Shown: positions 37,756 to 45,574, counted from the first letter of the stretch. The stretch is DNA of 45,671 nt from Tautonia sociabilis (GCF_003977685.1 NZ_RYZH01000051.1:1-45671); one strand, 5' to 3'. Notes: generated by a model from the letters alone, not told the origin. Translations and numbers: made by a program.

Positions 37756-38372
37756 GGGGATTGAGCTCCCAGGGGAGGATCGGGACGGGTGAGGGTAGCG
37801 GACTCGGACTCGGACTCGGACACGATCTCGGGCCCGATCCCGACCCGGGCGGCGTGCCTGGATCCGGTCGGCCCGGAAGAGGAGGGAGCGGGAGTGTCCC
37901 TCTCGGGGGGATGGCGGGCCTTGACCAGCAGCTCGTTCAGGCTGCGCAGCTCACCGGATTCCAGGTGGCCGAGCAGCCGGCGGTGCAGCGTCAGCACCGG
38001 CTCGTCGAGCGTCCGGAGGCGCTCCAGGCCGCAGGAGGTGACGCGGACCCGCACCACCCGGCGATCCCGGGCCGAGCGATCCCGAGTCACCAGGCCGGCC
38101 GCCTCCAGGCGGTCGACCAGCCGGGTGATGTCGGGCACCGAGGTAATCATCCGGGAGGCGATCTCCAGGCTCGGCAGCCCCTCGCCCCCTTCCCCCCGAA
38201 GGATCCGAAGGATGTTGTATTGGGCCGGGCTCAGCCCGTGGCGACGGAAGAGGCGGACGAACTCCAACTGCAACACGTCGGCCGTCCGCATCAGGTTGAG
38301 CATCGCCTCCTGCTCGGGGACGGCGAACGGCTCTCGCTTCTTCAACTCGTGCTGCAACCCGGCGCGGGCCAT
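37752..38372 (-). CDS. MarR-family transcriptional regulator
   Basis: The 206-residue protein starts at ATG (38372) after GGAGGGG. It has the winged helix-turn-helix of MarR: LQLEFVRLFRRHGLSPAQYN, ILRILRGEGGEGLPSLEIAS, RMITSVPDITRLVDRLEAAG, and the wing RDRSARDRRVVRVRVTSCG. A disordered tail follows residue 160, ending in a run of Ser-Glu (SESESESATL) encoded by a six-base repeat. Its gene overlaps yceI by four bases and probably shares one transcript. The promoter spacer upstream carries an inverted repeat that fits an autorepressor site. Confidence 0.9.
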   Translation of the reverse strand: MARAGLQHELKKREPFAVPEQEAMLNLMRTADVLQLEFVRLFRRHGLSPAQYNILRILRGEGGEGLPSLEIASRMITSVPDITRLVDRLEAAGLVTRDRSARDRRVVRVRVTSCGLERLRTLDEPVLTLHRRLLGHLESGELRSLNELLVKARHPPERDTPAPSSSGPTGSRHAARVGIGPEIVSESESESATLTRPDPPLGAQSP

Positions 38373-38408
38373 GCGGTCCCCTCCGAGCCTCTCGGTGTCA
38401 GGCCGGGG

Positions 38409-38438
38409 ATTGTACGACCGGGGAAAAGGTCGTGTCAA
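38409..38438 (-). promoter_or_regulatory. MarR-yceI promoter with an inverted-repeat operator in its spacer
   Basis: On the minus strand TTGACA (38438-38433) and TACAAT (38414-38409) are separated by 18 bases. The spacer holds ACGACC and GGTCGT (38414-38419 and 38428-38433 on the plus strand) as an inverted repeat of six bases per arm, overlapping both hexamers. A repressor bound here would block RNA polymerase. The predicted start of transcription is about 30 bases before the MarR start codon. Binding by this MarR is inferred from position. Confidence 0.65.
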
Positions 38439-38439
38439 C

Positions 38440-38694
38440 AATGATCGGGGAGGGATCGCGGTCCCCCTTGGCGATCCGGGGAGGAATTGAAATAATCGCG
38501 AGGTGATCGGGGCGAGGCCGGGCGGCCGCGCCCCGCCCCTGGAGGACGAGGGCCTCCCGGGGGGACGCCTGGTCCTTCGGAGCCTTCCCTACAGGGGAGC
38601 CCGCGCGGCCGCCCGCCGCTGTCGCCATCCCTCCCTGGCGCGATGCGGAGGCGTTGCCCGCCGCGCCGGCCCGGGGAGCGATCGAGACAGTCGC
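38440..38694 (+). other. long nhaA leader, candidate cation-sensing RNA
   Basis: About 255 bases precede nhaA, with no gene in them. Several segments can pair: CGCCA (38623-38627) with TGGCG (38636-38640), and CTCCC (38631-38635) with either GGGAG at 38594-38598, in ACAGGGGAGCC, or GGGAG at 38674-38678, which is the best ribosome-site candidate. These two pairings exclude each other, as in a translational switch. Known lithium (nhaA-I, nhaA-II) and sodium (DUF1646) riboswitches lie upstream of such genes; I cannot confirm a match to their consensus by eye. Confidence 0.3.
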
Positions 38695-40254
38695 ATGCAT
38701 TTACCTCCGCGCAGCTTGGGCAAAATCGACGTTCATTCGGAGCATTCGCCGCTGGCACGCTCGGTGGGCACTCGCGCCCTGCGGTTCATCCACACCGCCG
38801 AGGCCGGTGGCGCCGTGCTCTTCCTCGCGGCCATGCTCGCCCTGATCTGGGCCAATTCGCCCTGGGGGGACTCGTACTTCAGCCTCTTCCACACCCCGAT
38901 CAAGATCCGCATCGGCCCCCTCGAACTGGCCCCCCCCTCGGAGCAGACCGCCGAGCCGGGCGAGATGGCCGCCGGGGAGTCCCCCCCCGACGAGGAGACG
39001 GCCGCCTCGGCCCCGGCCCCCGCCGGTGAGGCCGAGCACGCCGGGGTCGCTCCTGGCGAGGAGCATCCGCCCGATGCTGGCGGCCACCAGCGCGGCATGA
39101 CGCTGCACCACTGGATCAACGACGCGCTGATGGTCCTGTTCTTCTTCGTCGTCGGCCTGGAGATCAAGCGCGAGCTGGTCCTCGGCGAGCTGGCCGGCAT
39201 CAGCCGAGCGGCGCTGCCGGCGGCGATCGCGCTGGGAGGGATGATCCTACCGGCGGCCATCTACACCGTGATCAACGCCATCGCTCCCGGGGGGGTGATC
39301 CACGGCTGGGGAGTGCCGATGGCGACCGACATCGCCTTCGCCGTCGGCGTGCTGGCCCTGCTGGGAGACCGGGTGCCGAACTCGGTTCGCGTGCTGCTGC
39401 TGGCCTTCGCCATCGTCGACGACATTGGCGCCATTCTCGTCATCGCCCTGTTCTACACCGAGCAGCTCTCTCTGCTGGCTCTGGGGCTGGCGGGGGTGCT
39501 GGTCGGCGTGGTGTACGGCATGCGTCGGATCGGGGTGCTCGACGTCGGGCCGTACATCTTCGTTGGCGCCCTGGTCTGGGCCTGCTTGCTCGTCTCCGGG
39601 GTGCACGCGACGATCGCCGGGGTGGTCCTTGGGCTGATGACCCCGTCCGCCCCCTGGTTCGACATGAAGCGGTACTCCATCGCCCTGGACAACTTGCAGG
39701 CCGAGTTCAACGAGGCCATGCGACAGGGGGACGAGGAGGCGGCCAGCTACGCCCTGGGCAAGATCGAGAAGCTCACCCAGGGGACCGAGTCGATCCTCGA
39801 CCGGCTGATCCGGCTGATCCACCCGTGGTCGGCCTTCGTGGTGCTGCCGATCTTCGCCCTGGCCAACGCCGGTGTGGCGCTGACGGCCGAGAGTCTGGCC
39901 GCCGCGGCCAGCAGTCCGATCCTCTGGGGGGTCGCCCTGGGCCTGATACTCGGCAAGCCGATCGGGACCACGCTGATGGCCTGGATCGCCGTGAGGCTCG
40001 GCCTGGTGACCCTGCCCGAGGGAACCGACTTCCGCCAGATCTTCGGGATCGGCCTGCTCGGAGCGATCGGGTTCACCGTGGCGCTGTTCATCACCGACCT
40101 GGCCTTCAACGATCCGGTGCGAACCGACGCCTCGAAGATCGGCATCCTGGCCGCTTCGATGGTGGCGGGCGTCGTCGGCCTGACCTACCTCCGGGCCGTC
40201 CTCCCCACCCCCTCCTCCGGCCGGATGGCCCCGGCCCGGGCCGGCCAGCACTGA
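38695..40254 (+). CDS. nhaA: Na+/H+ antiporter NhaA
   Basis: The 519-residue protein is clearly NhaA: GGAVLFLAAMLALIWANSPW, LHHWINDALMVLFFFVVGLE, MATDIAFAVGVLALLGDRVP, the ion-binding pair Asp242-Asp243 in FAIVDDIGAILVIALFY, SGVHATIAGVVLGLM, FALANAGVAL, GKPIGTTLMAWIAVRLGLV and GIGLLGAIGFTVALFITDLA. It exchanges Na+ or Li+ for protons to control sodium and pH. It is longer than the 388-residue E. coli protein because of an acidic Ala/Pro/Glu-rich insert at about residues 80-134 in the first periplasmic loop and an amphipathic insert near 330-365 (LQAEFNEAMRQGDEEAASYA). The start at 38695 has a distant GGGGAG. The gene is divergent from the MarR operon. Confidence 0.95.
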   Translation: MHLPPRSLGKIDVHSEHSPLARSVGTRALRFIHTAEAGGAVLFLAAMLALIWANSPWGDSYFSLFHTPIKIRIGPLELAPPSEQTAEPGEMAAGESPPDEETAASAPAPAGEAEHAGVAPGEEHPPDAGGHQRGMTLHHWINDALMVLFFFVVGLEIKRELVLGELAGISRAALPAAIALGGMILPAAIYTVINAIAPGGVIHGWGVPMATDIAFAVGVLALLGDRVPNSVRVLLLAFAIVDDIGAILVIALFYTEQLSLLALGLAGVLVGVVYGMRRIGVLDVGPYIFVGALVWACLLVSGVHATIAGVVLGLMTPSAPWFDMKRYSIALDNLQAEFNEAMRQGDEEAASYALGKIEKLTQGTESILDRLIRLIHPWSAFVVLPIFALANAGVALTAESLAAAASSPILWGVALGLILGKPIGTTLMAWIAVRLGLVTLPEGTDFRQIFGIGLLGAIGFTVALFITDLAFNDPVRTDASKIGILAASMVAGVVGLTYLRAVLPTPSSGRMAPARAGQH

Positions 40255-40282
40255 CCCCGCTCGCCCGCGTCAACCGGGGCCT

Positions 40283-40309
40283 CGGCCCTCCGAGCCCGGG
40301 GCCGGGTTT
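40283..40309 (+). terminator. terminator candidate after nhaA
   Basis: CGGCCC (40283-40288) pairs with GGGCCG (40299-40304) and is followed by GGTTT. It begins 28 bases after the nhaA stop. Confidence 0.4.
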
Positions 40310-40320
40310 CTCCCCGACGG

Positions 40321-40347
40321 TGGCGATGGTTCCTCAAGACATCGCCA
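40321..40347. terminator. second hairpin downstream of nhaA
   Basis: TGGCGATG (40321-40328) and CATCGCCA (40340-40347) pair perfectly around an 11-base loop. It lies between nhaA and the convergent SUMF1-like gene. No T-run. Confidence 0.35.
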
Positions 40348-40530
40348 TCGTCGGCGCTTGCATGCTTTGAATCGGGGCCCTTGTGCTGGGCCGGTGAATG
40401 GTGTTCGTACGCAATCGCCCAGGAATGGCGAATGGCGCGACGAAGTTCACTGAGAACGCCCCTCCCTCCCGATCCCGACACCGCCCCCACCGCGATCTTC
40501 TGGAGGGAGGGTGATCTGAACCCTCCGCGA

Positions 40531-42294
40531 TCAGAACGGCACCAGCGCGTTCGATCGGGTCGGCGGCGGGGCGTTCGGGTTCGCGGGAGGGATGGCGGGC
40601 CTCGCCGCGGGGGGGGAGCCCGCGGCGGGGGGCGAGGGATCGCCGAGCAGGGGAATGCCGTCCACATTCAGCGCGCAGCGGAACCCGAGATACGGGAGGC
40701 GGGTGTCGGTGCGCTGGCCGATTCGGTGGGTGACATCGTGATCCTCCGACGAGCCTCGGACGGTCTGGCGAGCGGGAGTGGAGGTGGGCCGGGCGGGACC
40801 GCCGGGGTTGAAAAGCACCCGGCCGGCCCGGGGGGCGTAGACGTCGCCGTCGAACCAATCGGCGGTCCATTCCCAGGCGTTGGCGGCCAGGTCGAAGGCG
40901 CCGACGGGGGAGCGGTCCTCGGGATAGCTCGCCACCGGGTCGACCGACCTCCTGGGGCGGCGGTCTCCCCAGGGCGCGGCGGATGGTCCCCAGGGGCGAA
41001 TCAGGCCCTCGGGCCCCCGGGCCGCCGCCTCCCACTGGGCTTCGGTGGGGAGGGACTTGCCCGTCCACTCGGCGTAGCGAAGCGCCTCTCTGGCCGAGAT
41101 CATCACCACCGGGTGCGCTTCCCCCAGGCTGAGCCGGGAGAGCTCCTCGGGGGCCGGCAGCGGGCTCTCGCCGCGTCGGGCCATCGCCTCCCGGTACCGG
41201 AGGTACTGCCCGACCGTCACCTCGTGCTCGTCGATGTAGAACGACGGCAGCCCGACCCGGTGAGCCGGGCGCTCGGTCGGGAGGCCGTCATCCCTCCCCA
41301 TCAGGTAGGAGCCGGCCGGCACCAGGACCATCGTGGAGCCGTCCCGCTCGCAGACGATCCGGGTTGGCCAGCCCGAGGCGTGCTGCTCGGCGTCCTCCGC
41401 CGGCGAGAACCCCGGGGGGAGCACCCGCAGCACCGGCTCAGAAGGCGGCGCCGGCTCGGGCGCCGCCTCCGCCGCCGACACGGCAGGGGAGAGCCGGGCG
41501 GCGTCGGCCGGGGCGGACGCCCCGACGCCGACCGGGGCGGCAGAGGGCGCCTCGACCGAGGCGACCAGGCCGGACGGGGCGAGCGTCGGCACGTCGGGGA
41601 AGGGGGGGAGCCCCTGGGCGATCCGATCCAACGCGGCTCGGGCCTCGACGGCGGTCCGCGAGTTCGGGTAGCGATCGACGATCCGCTGGAGCTGGGAGCG
41701 GGCCACGTCCAGGGTCAGGGCCGATCGGGAGCGGACCAGAAGGTCCTGCGCCAGGCGTTCCTGCTCCGCGTTCCCCAAGGCCCGGCCGTCGACCGGGGCG
41801 GTCGGGGGGAACATCTGGGAGGCGTCGATGACGTAGACCCCCTCCTCGTCCCCGCCGCCACCACCGCCGACGGCCCGCACGATCATCATGATCGCCAGCA
41901 CCACCGACAGCCCCGCGGCGATCCCCAGCGCCAGCCGGATCCGGTGGCGCGTCTCCACGGTGTCGAGCGTCGGCGTCGGGGCGACGAGCAGCCGGCCTTC
42001 GTCGCCCTCGCCCTCCTTCGACTCGGGGCGATCCTCTCCCCGGCCCCGCCGGCGTCCCCGGCGCGACGGACGGGAGGGAGCCGCCTCCGCCCTGGCGTTC
42101 TCCTCCGCCTCCTCGGTCGTCAGGGGGGCCGACCGGGAGATCCTCGGCAACGGCTTCGGCGGCGAAGGAGGCCCGGGCCGGCGAACCGGCGGCGGAGCCT
42201 CCTCGTCATCAATCGGCAGCGGCGGGCGCCCTGGGCCGGCCTGCTCCGAAGAGGGGGTGGCAAGCTCGTATTCGGACGAACTGAACTCGGCCAT
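40531..42294 (-). CDS. membrane-anchored SUMF1-like protein without the catalytic cysteine pair
   Basis: The 587-residue protein starts at ATG (42294) with GGGAG ten bases upstream. A Pro/Glu-rich cytoplasmic part (about 1-115) precedes one membrane helix (RLALGIAAGLSVVLAIMMIV). A helical TPR-like stretch follows (ARSQLQRIVDRYPNSRTAVE), then a Pro/Ala linker, then a SUMF1 domain from about 330 (TMVLVPAGSYLMGRDDG, SFYIDEHEVTVGQYLRYRE, LPTEAQWEAAARGP, GAFDLAANAWEWTADWF, LPYLGFRCAL). The region that holds two catalytic Cys in true formylglycine-generating enzymes has none here, so it is probably a binding module rather than an enzyme. The frame also stays open for 262 more codons through the upstream repeat array, which I regard as chance; the ATG at 42294 is the likely start. 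Confidence 0.82.
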   Translation of the reverse strand: MAEFSSSEYELATPSSEQAGPGRPPLPIDDEEAPPPVRRPGPPSPPKPLPRISRSAPLTTEEAEENARAEAAPSRPSRRGRRRGRGEDRPESKEGEGDEGRLLVAPTPTLDTVETRHRIRLALGIAAGLSVVLAIMMIVRAVGGGGGGDEEGVYVIDASQMFPPTAPVDGRALGNAEQERLAQDLLVRSRSALTLDVARSQLQRIVDRYPNSRTAVEARAALDRIAQGLPPFPDVPTLAPSGLVASVEAPSAAPVGVGASAPADAARLSPAVSAAEAAPEPAPPSEPVLRVLPPGFSPAEDAEQHASGWPTRIVCERDGSTMVLVPAGSYLMGRDDGLPTERPAHRVGLPSFYIDEHEVTVGQYLRYREAMARRGESPLPAPEELSRLSLGEAHPVVMISAREALRYAEWTGKSLPTEAQWEAAARGPEGLIRPWGPSAAPWGDRRPRRSVDPVASYPEDRSPVGAFDLAANAWEWTADWFDGDVYAPRAGRVLFNPGGPARPTSTPARQTVRGSSEDHDVTHRIGQRTDTRLPYLGFRCALNVDGIPLLGDPSPPAAGSPPAARPAIPPANPNAPPPTRSNALVPF

Positions 42295-42660
42295 GGGCGA
42301 TCGCTCCCTCGGATTCGCGGGGGACGACCGATGGCCCAAGACGGGCGCACCGAGGAGTCGGGAGTGGATCGACAGGTCTGACCTCTCCACGTTAGTCGAC
42401 TCGGCCGGCGGTCGGCAACCCCGGCGGCCTCCCGATCCGGGACGATCGGCCGATCCCCCAAGGAAGACTCCCGCGTCCCTCCCCCGTAGCGCACTCGCCC
42501 CGGCTCCCTCCTCCCTCTCCTCAATCCGAACCGGCCCCTCCGTTCCTCCGGCCAGGACCCCCCCTCCCCAGATGGCGTCTCCTGGATCGGCCCCCCCGGT
42601 GCGGGTAGACTCCCGGTCGGGAGTCGGCCTGCTCGCCCAGAAGCCTGCGCCCGCCCCCTG
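42295..42660. other. intergenic region between SUMF1-like gene and repeat array
   Basis: About 365 bases before the SUMF1-like start, likely holding its promoter. No convincing promoter hexamers or genes seen. The minus-strand frame of the SUMF1-like gene stays open here but lacks a ribosome site and has the composition of a chance frame. Confidence 0.35.
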
Positions 42661-43060
42661 ACCGTTCCGATCCGTTCTGATCCGATCTGACCTGTTTTGA
42701 TCTGATTTTCTCTTATCTGTTCTGATCTGATCCCCTCTGATCCGATTTCTTCTGACCTGCTCTGATCTGATCCCCTCTGATCCGATTCCTTCTGACCTGT
42801 TCTGATCTGATCCCCTCTGATCCGATTCCTTCTGACCTGTTCTGATCTGATCCCCTCTGATCCGATTCCTTCTGACCTGCTCTGATCTGATCCCCTCTGA
42901 TCCGATTCCTTCTGACCTGTTCTGATCTGATCCCCTCTGATCCGATTTCTTCTGACCTGCTCTGATCTGATCCCCTCTGATCCGATTTCTTCTGACCTGC
43001 TCTGATCTGATCCCCTCTGATCTGATCCCCTCTGATCCGATTCCTTCTGATCCAATCCGA
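42661..43060. repeat. 40-bp tandem repeat array rich in GATC
   Basis: Seven complete units of exactly 40 bases start at 42721, 42761, 42801, 42841, 42881, 42921 and 42961. A truncated, partly rearranged unit starts at 43001 and degenerate copies extend on both sides (about 42661 and 43060). Units differ only at two positions (unit bases 28 and 40, T or C). Each is built from pentamers related to TCTGA, is 50 percent GC (well below the genome) and about 72 percent pyrimidine on the plus strand, and holds three GATC sites spaced 5, 10 and 25 bases apart. It lies between two divergent genes. Not a CRISPR: no spacers. Function unknown. Confidence 0.95.
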
Positions 43061-43112
43061 TCCCCCCCAATCCCCTCCAATCCGACACGACGACACCCCA
43101 GGGAGACTCATC

Positions 43113-43772
43113 ATGAGACGACTCGCCGTACTGACCGCCCTGCTGCTCCCCATGCCGCCCGCCCCGGCCGCGATCGCGAGCGAGCCCGCCCAGGACGACG
43201 ACGGCTTCACGCCGCTGGTCGAGGGAACCGACCCGTCGCAGTTCGACCTTGTCGGGATCAACACCGAGACGATCACCATCTCCGAGGATGGCGAGATCGC
43301 CCTCTCAGGCAATCCCCACGGCTACTTCGCCACCAAGGAAAGCTTCGAGGACTACGTGCTCCAGTTCGAGTTCATGTACGAGCGGCCCGACGACTTGCGG
43401 AACGACGCCTTGTTCCCCGGCAACAGCGGTCTGCTGATCCACATCCAGGGCGAGCCGAAGGTCTGGCCGAAGTGCGTCGAGGTGCAGCTGAAGAACTCCG
43501 ACGTCGGCCGCCTGCTGGGCGTCGCTGGCGGCACGATCCAGAGCGAGCGGCCGGGCCAGGCCATCTCCCAGTCTCGGGCCGAGGCGATCCAGCCGGTCGG
43601 GCAGTGGAATCGGATGGAGGTGACCTGCCAAGGAGGCCGGGTCACGGCGGTGCTCAACGACATCCTCATCGACGAGGGTGCCGGCGCCGATCCGCAATCC
43701 GGTCCGATCGGCTTCCAGTCTGAGGGCCGCCCGATCCGATTCCGCAACCTCCGCATCAAGCCCATCGAGTGA
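43113..43772 (+). CDS. exported DUF1080 (3-keto-disaccharide hydrolase family) protein
   Basis: The 219-residue protein starts at ATG after GGGAGA with signal peptide MRRLAVLTALLLPMPPAPAA. The DUF1080 concanavalin-like fold is visible: GYFATKESFEDYVLQFEFMY, LFPGNSGLLIHIQGEPKVWP, KCVEVQLKNSDVGRLLGVAG, QWNRMEVTCQGGRVTAVLND, GPIGFQSEGRPIRFRNLRIK. Characterised members hydrolyse 3-keto sugars, made by oxidation of disaccharides; others bind glycans. It lies 53 bases after the repeat array and ends before a strong hairpin. Confidence 0.9.
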   Translation: MRRLAVLTALLLPMPPAPAAIASEPAQDDDGFTPLVEGTDPSQFDLVGINTETITISEDGEIALSGNPHGYFATKESFEDYVLQFEFMYERPDDLRNDALFPGNSGLLIHIQGEPKVWPKCVEVQLKNSDVGRLLGVAGGTIQSERPGQAISQSRAEAIQPVGQWNRMEVTCQGGRVTAVLNDILIDEGAGADPQSGPIGFQSEGRPIRFRNLRIKPIE

Positions 43773-43876
43773 TCCTGCCTCGCTCGGGGCGCCTCCCCGC
43801 CCTGGCCGGCTCCCTTCGCCGTCCCCCGACGATCCCGGACGCCCAATGCCGGATTCCCTGGAGGACGGGCCCTCCG

Positions 43877-43917
43877 GCCCGGGAGGCCGGGGTCGACGCG
43901 ACCCCGGCCTCCCGGGC
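43877..43917. terminator. 19-bp perfect hairpin after the DUF1080 gene
   Basis: Bases 43877-43895 pair perfectly with 43899-43917 around the three-base loop ACG. It lies 104 bases after the DUF1080 stop and 48 bases after the candidate minus-strand gene that ends at 43966, so it can terminate both. It is the strongest hairpin in the window. Confidence 0.65.
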
Positions 43918-43965
43918 GAACTGCTCGGCGAGGCGTCCGGATGCGGGGCAAGCGTTTTCCCTGCC

Positions 43966-44349
43966 TTAGACCTCAGCCTGCCGGACCTGGGCCATCGCTC
44001 GGCAATCGAGATCGAACTCGAAATCCAGATCGACACCATCCGAGGTGACCCCTCGGAACTCCTCCACCGTGCGAGACGGCTCGCACCGTCCGCCTTGCCC
44101 CCGCTCAATTTCCTCCCCTCGTTCTCGTTTTAGGATCACGACCAGTTCGGCCCCCTCTTCGACCGCGACGACCTCCGCGCCCTGGTCGATCCGAACCCCT
44201 CCCCCGGCGCCAGGGACTGATCCCAGAGACCAAGGTCGAACCAACGTCTCGGTGGGATGATCGACCTCGGCACGGCCCCGCCCCCCCGATCCGCCCTCCA
44301 ACCCCTTCCGTAACGATCCGATTGGGACCTGGATGAGACATCGTGGCAT
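43966..44349 (-). CDS. hypothetical protein
   Basis: A 127-codon frame with fair coding bias, strongest in its second half (DQGAEVVAVEEGAELVVILK, SRTVEEFRGVTSDGVDLDFE). It begins MPRCLIQVPIGSLRKGL and ends at TAA, 48 bases from the hairpin at 43877-43917. There is no clear ribosome site and no domain I recognise. The acidic and hydrophobic pattern of the C-terminal half looks like protein rather than chance, but the first half is Gly/Arg-rich and may be non-coding. Could be a degraded gene. Confidence 0.4.
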   Translation of the reverse strand: MPRCLIQVPIGSLRKGLEGGSGGRGRAEVDHPTETLVRPWSLGSVPGAGGGVRIDQGAEVVAVEEGAELVVILKRERGEEIERGQGGRCEPSRTVEEFRGVTSDGVDLDFEFDLDCRAMAQVRQAEV

Positions 44350-45011
44350 GGTCCCGGCGTCTTCGGAAGGCGGACAACCGGTGATCGGGGTGACCGCGGC
44401 CGAGTCGAGGTCGCCCCCCCATCGGGAACGCTCGGATCTCGGAGCGCCCCCCCTCGGTTCGCTCCCGACCGCCCATCTCCGCTCGGTCCGACCCCCGGAT
44501 GCCTCGTTCCCCGATCCCATCACCGCCGATCGCCTTCCTCCCGACCATTACAGAAGGAGGAGATCGCTTCCGTCGTCCCCTCCAGCCCCCTTGCCGATCG
44601 CCTCGCCGGTCCTCCAGGGGCCCCATCCTCCTCTTTGGCATCCGAATCCGATCAGGATGGTTCGAGCAGCCCCCCCGTATCGCATCGCCTCCCGGTCGGG
44701 GCCCGTCGCCCGGTGGTCTGGAAGCCCGCCGTCCCCAACCTCAGGAACCGAGGGGAGCGACCCACCCGACCACCTCGGTCCGGGCCGCAACCGCGAGTCG
44801 CGCCGCTCGGTCCCTCCCCTCGGGGTCCCTCCCCGCTCGCTCCCGAGCGGGTTCGGAGCCGGGCCGGCAGCGGAATCCAACCTCCCGGGACGCAAGACCA
44901 GACGGCCAAAATCAACCCACCCACAAACGCGCCCACGCAAACACCAATCCGCGACTCACGCATTCACGCAGGATCCTGTCCGCGCCTCCGTCCTCGTCTT
45001 GGGGAGCGAAC
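44350..45011. other. non-coding accessory DNA
   Basis: About 660 bases with no supported gene. Open frames on both strands are Pro/Arg/Ser-rich with no ribosome sites, which is expected at this GC content. No clear promoter or repeat seen. Confidence 0.4.
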
Positions 45012-45241
45012 CCATCTATGAGAGGGGGACTGTCAAGCTGCCGGTGCAGGTTCGGTGGGCTCGGGGCCCCGGCACCTCCCCCTCGCCGTCGGCGTCGGTC
45101 GGCCTGCCCGTCCCAGACCACGCCCACCATCTATGAGAGGGGGACTGTCAAGCTGCCGGTGCAGGTTCGGTGGGCTCGGGGCCCCGGCACCTCCCCCTCG
45201 CCGTCGGCGTCGGTCGGCCTGCCCGTCCCAGACCACGCCCA
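45012..45241. repeat. two tandem 115-bp direct repeats
   Basis: Copy 1 (45012-45126) and copy 2 (45127-45241) are identical by eye over 115 bases. Each begins CCATCTATG and can fold: GAGGGGGA with TCCCCCTC (45022-45029 and 45077-45084 in copy 1) around GCCGG with CCGGC (45040-45044, 45069-45073). A third CCATCTATG occurs at 45354, without the rest of the unit. The array lies about 330 bases from an IS110-family transposase end, on the same side as its 3' end. Confidence 0.9.
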
Positions 45242-45244
45242 CCA

Positions 45245-45544
45245 GCGATGCGGCGGTGCACCCCGGCACACCTCCCCTGAGCCACAGGCCGAGGGGAGGC
45301 CCCGGCCCGCATCCTTCTCCACGAGGCTCGGCCGACGTGACGTGGACGCTCAACCATCTATGCGGGATCGTCCGGCCAGGCCGGACGTCGCCAGGAAAGA
45401 GGATTCCGAGGGACGCCGCCACTCAATGTCTCGGCGGTCAGCGGCGGGGCCGCCGCCGGGGTTCGCTCCGGGGTCATCCCTCAGGTCGTCACGCCCACCG
45501 GGCGGTGGCTCGACAGGTCTCCGGCTCTTGGTGATGGATCGTCC
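45245..45544. other. non-coding DNA 3' of the IS110-family transposase
   Basis: No gene is supported here. In IS1111-type members of the IS110 family the guide RNA (bridge RNA/seekRNA) is encoded in the non-coding DNA after the transposase; in IS110-type members it lies before it. If this element is of the first type, that RNA would lie here on the minus strand. The element boundary is not identified. Confidence 0.3.
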
Positions 45545-45574
45545 CTTCGGCTTCGGCTTCGGCTTCGGCTTCGG
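45545..45574. repeat. CTTCGG hexanucleotide repeat, five copies
   Basis: Five perfect copies of CTTCGG, ending one base before the stop codon of the transposase fragment. Probably a slippage-prone microsatellite. Confidence 0.85.

Noticed and set aside
37799..37828. GACTCG repeat as an independent regulatory repeat
   Set aside because: It lies inside the MarR gene and encodes its Ser-Glu tail.
42721..43040. CRISPR array
   Set aside because: Units are contiguous with no spacers and no cas genes are present.
42294..43080. Open minus-strand frame running through the 40-bp repeats into the SUMF1-like gene (849 codons in total)
   Set aside because: The repeat is open in all three minus-strand frames simply because of its base pattern; the ATG at 42294 has a ribosome site and begins the sequence with normal composition.
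44333..45136. 267-codon plus-strand frame over the accessory DNA and first direct repeat
   Set aside because: Pro/Arg/Ser-rich, no ribosome site, crosses the direct-repeat boundary; likely a chance frame.
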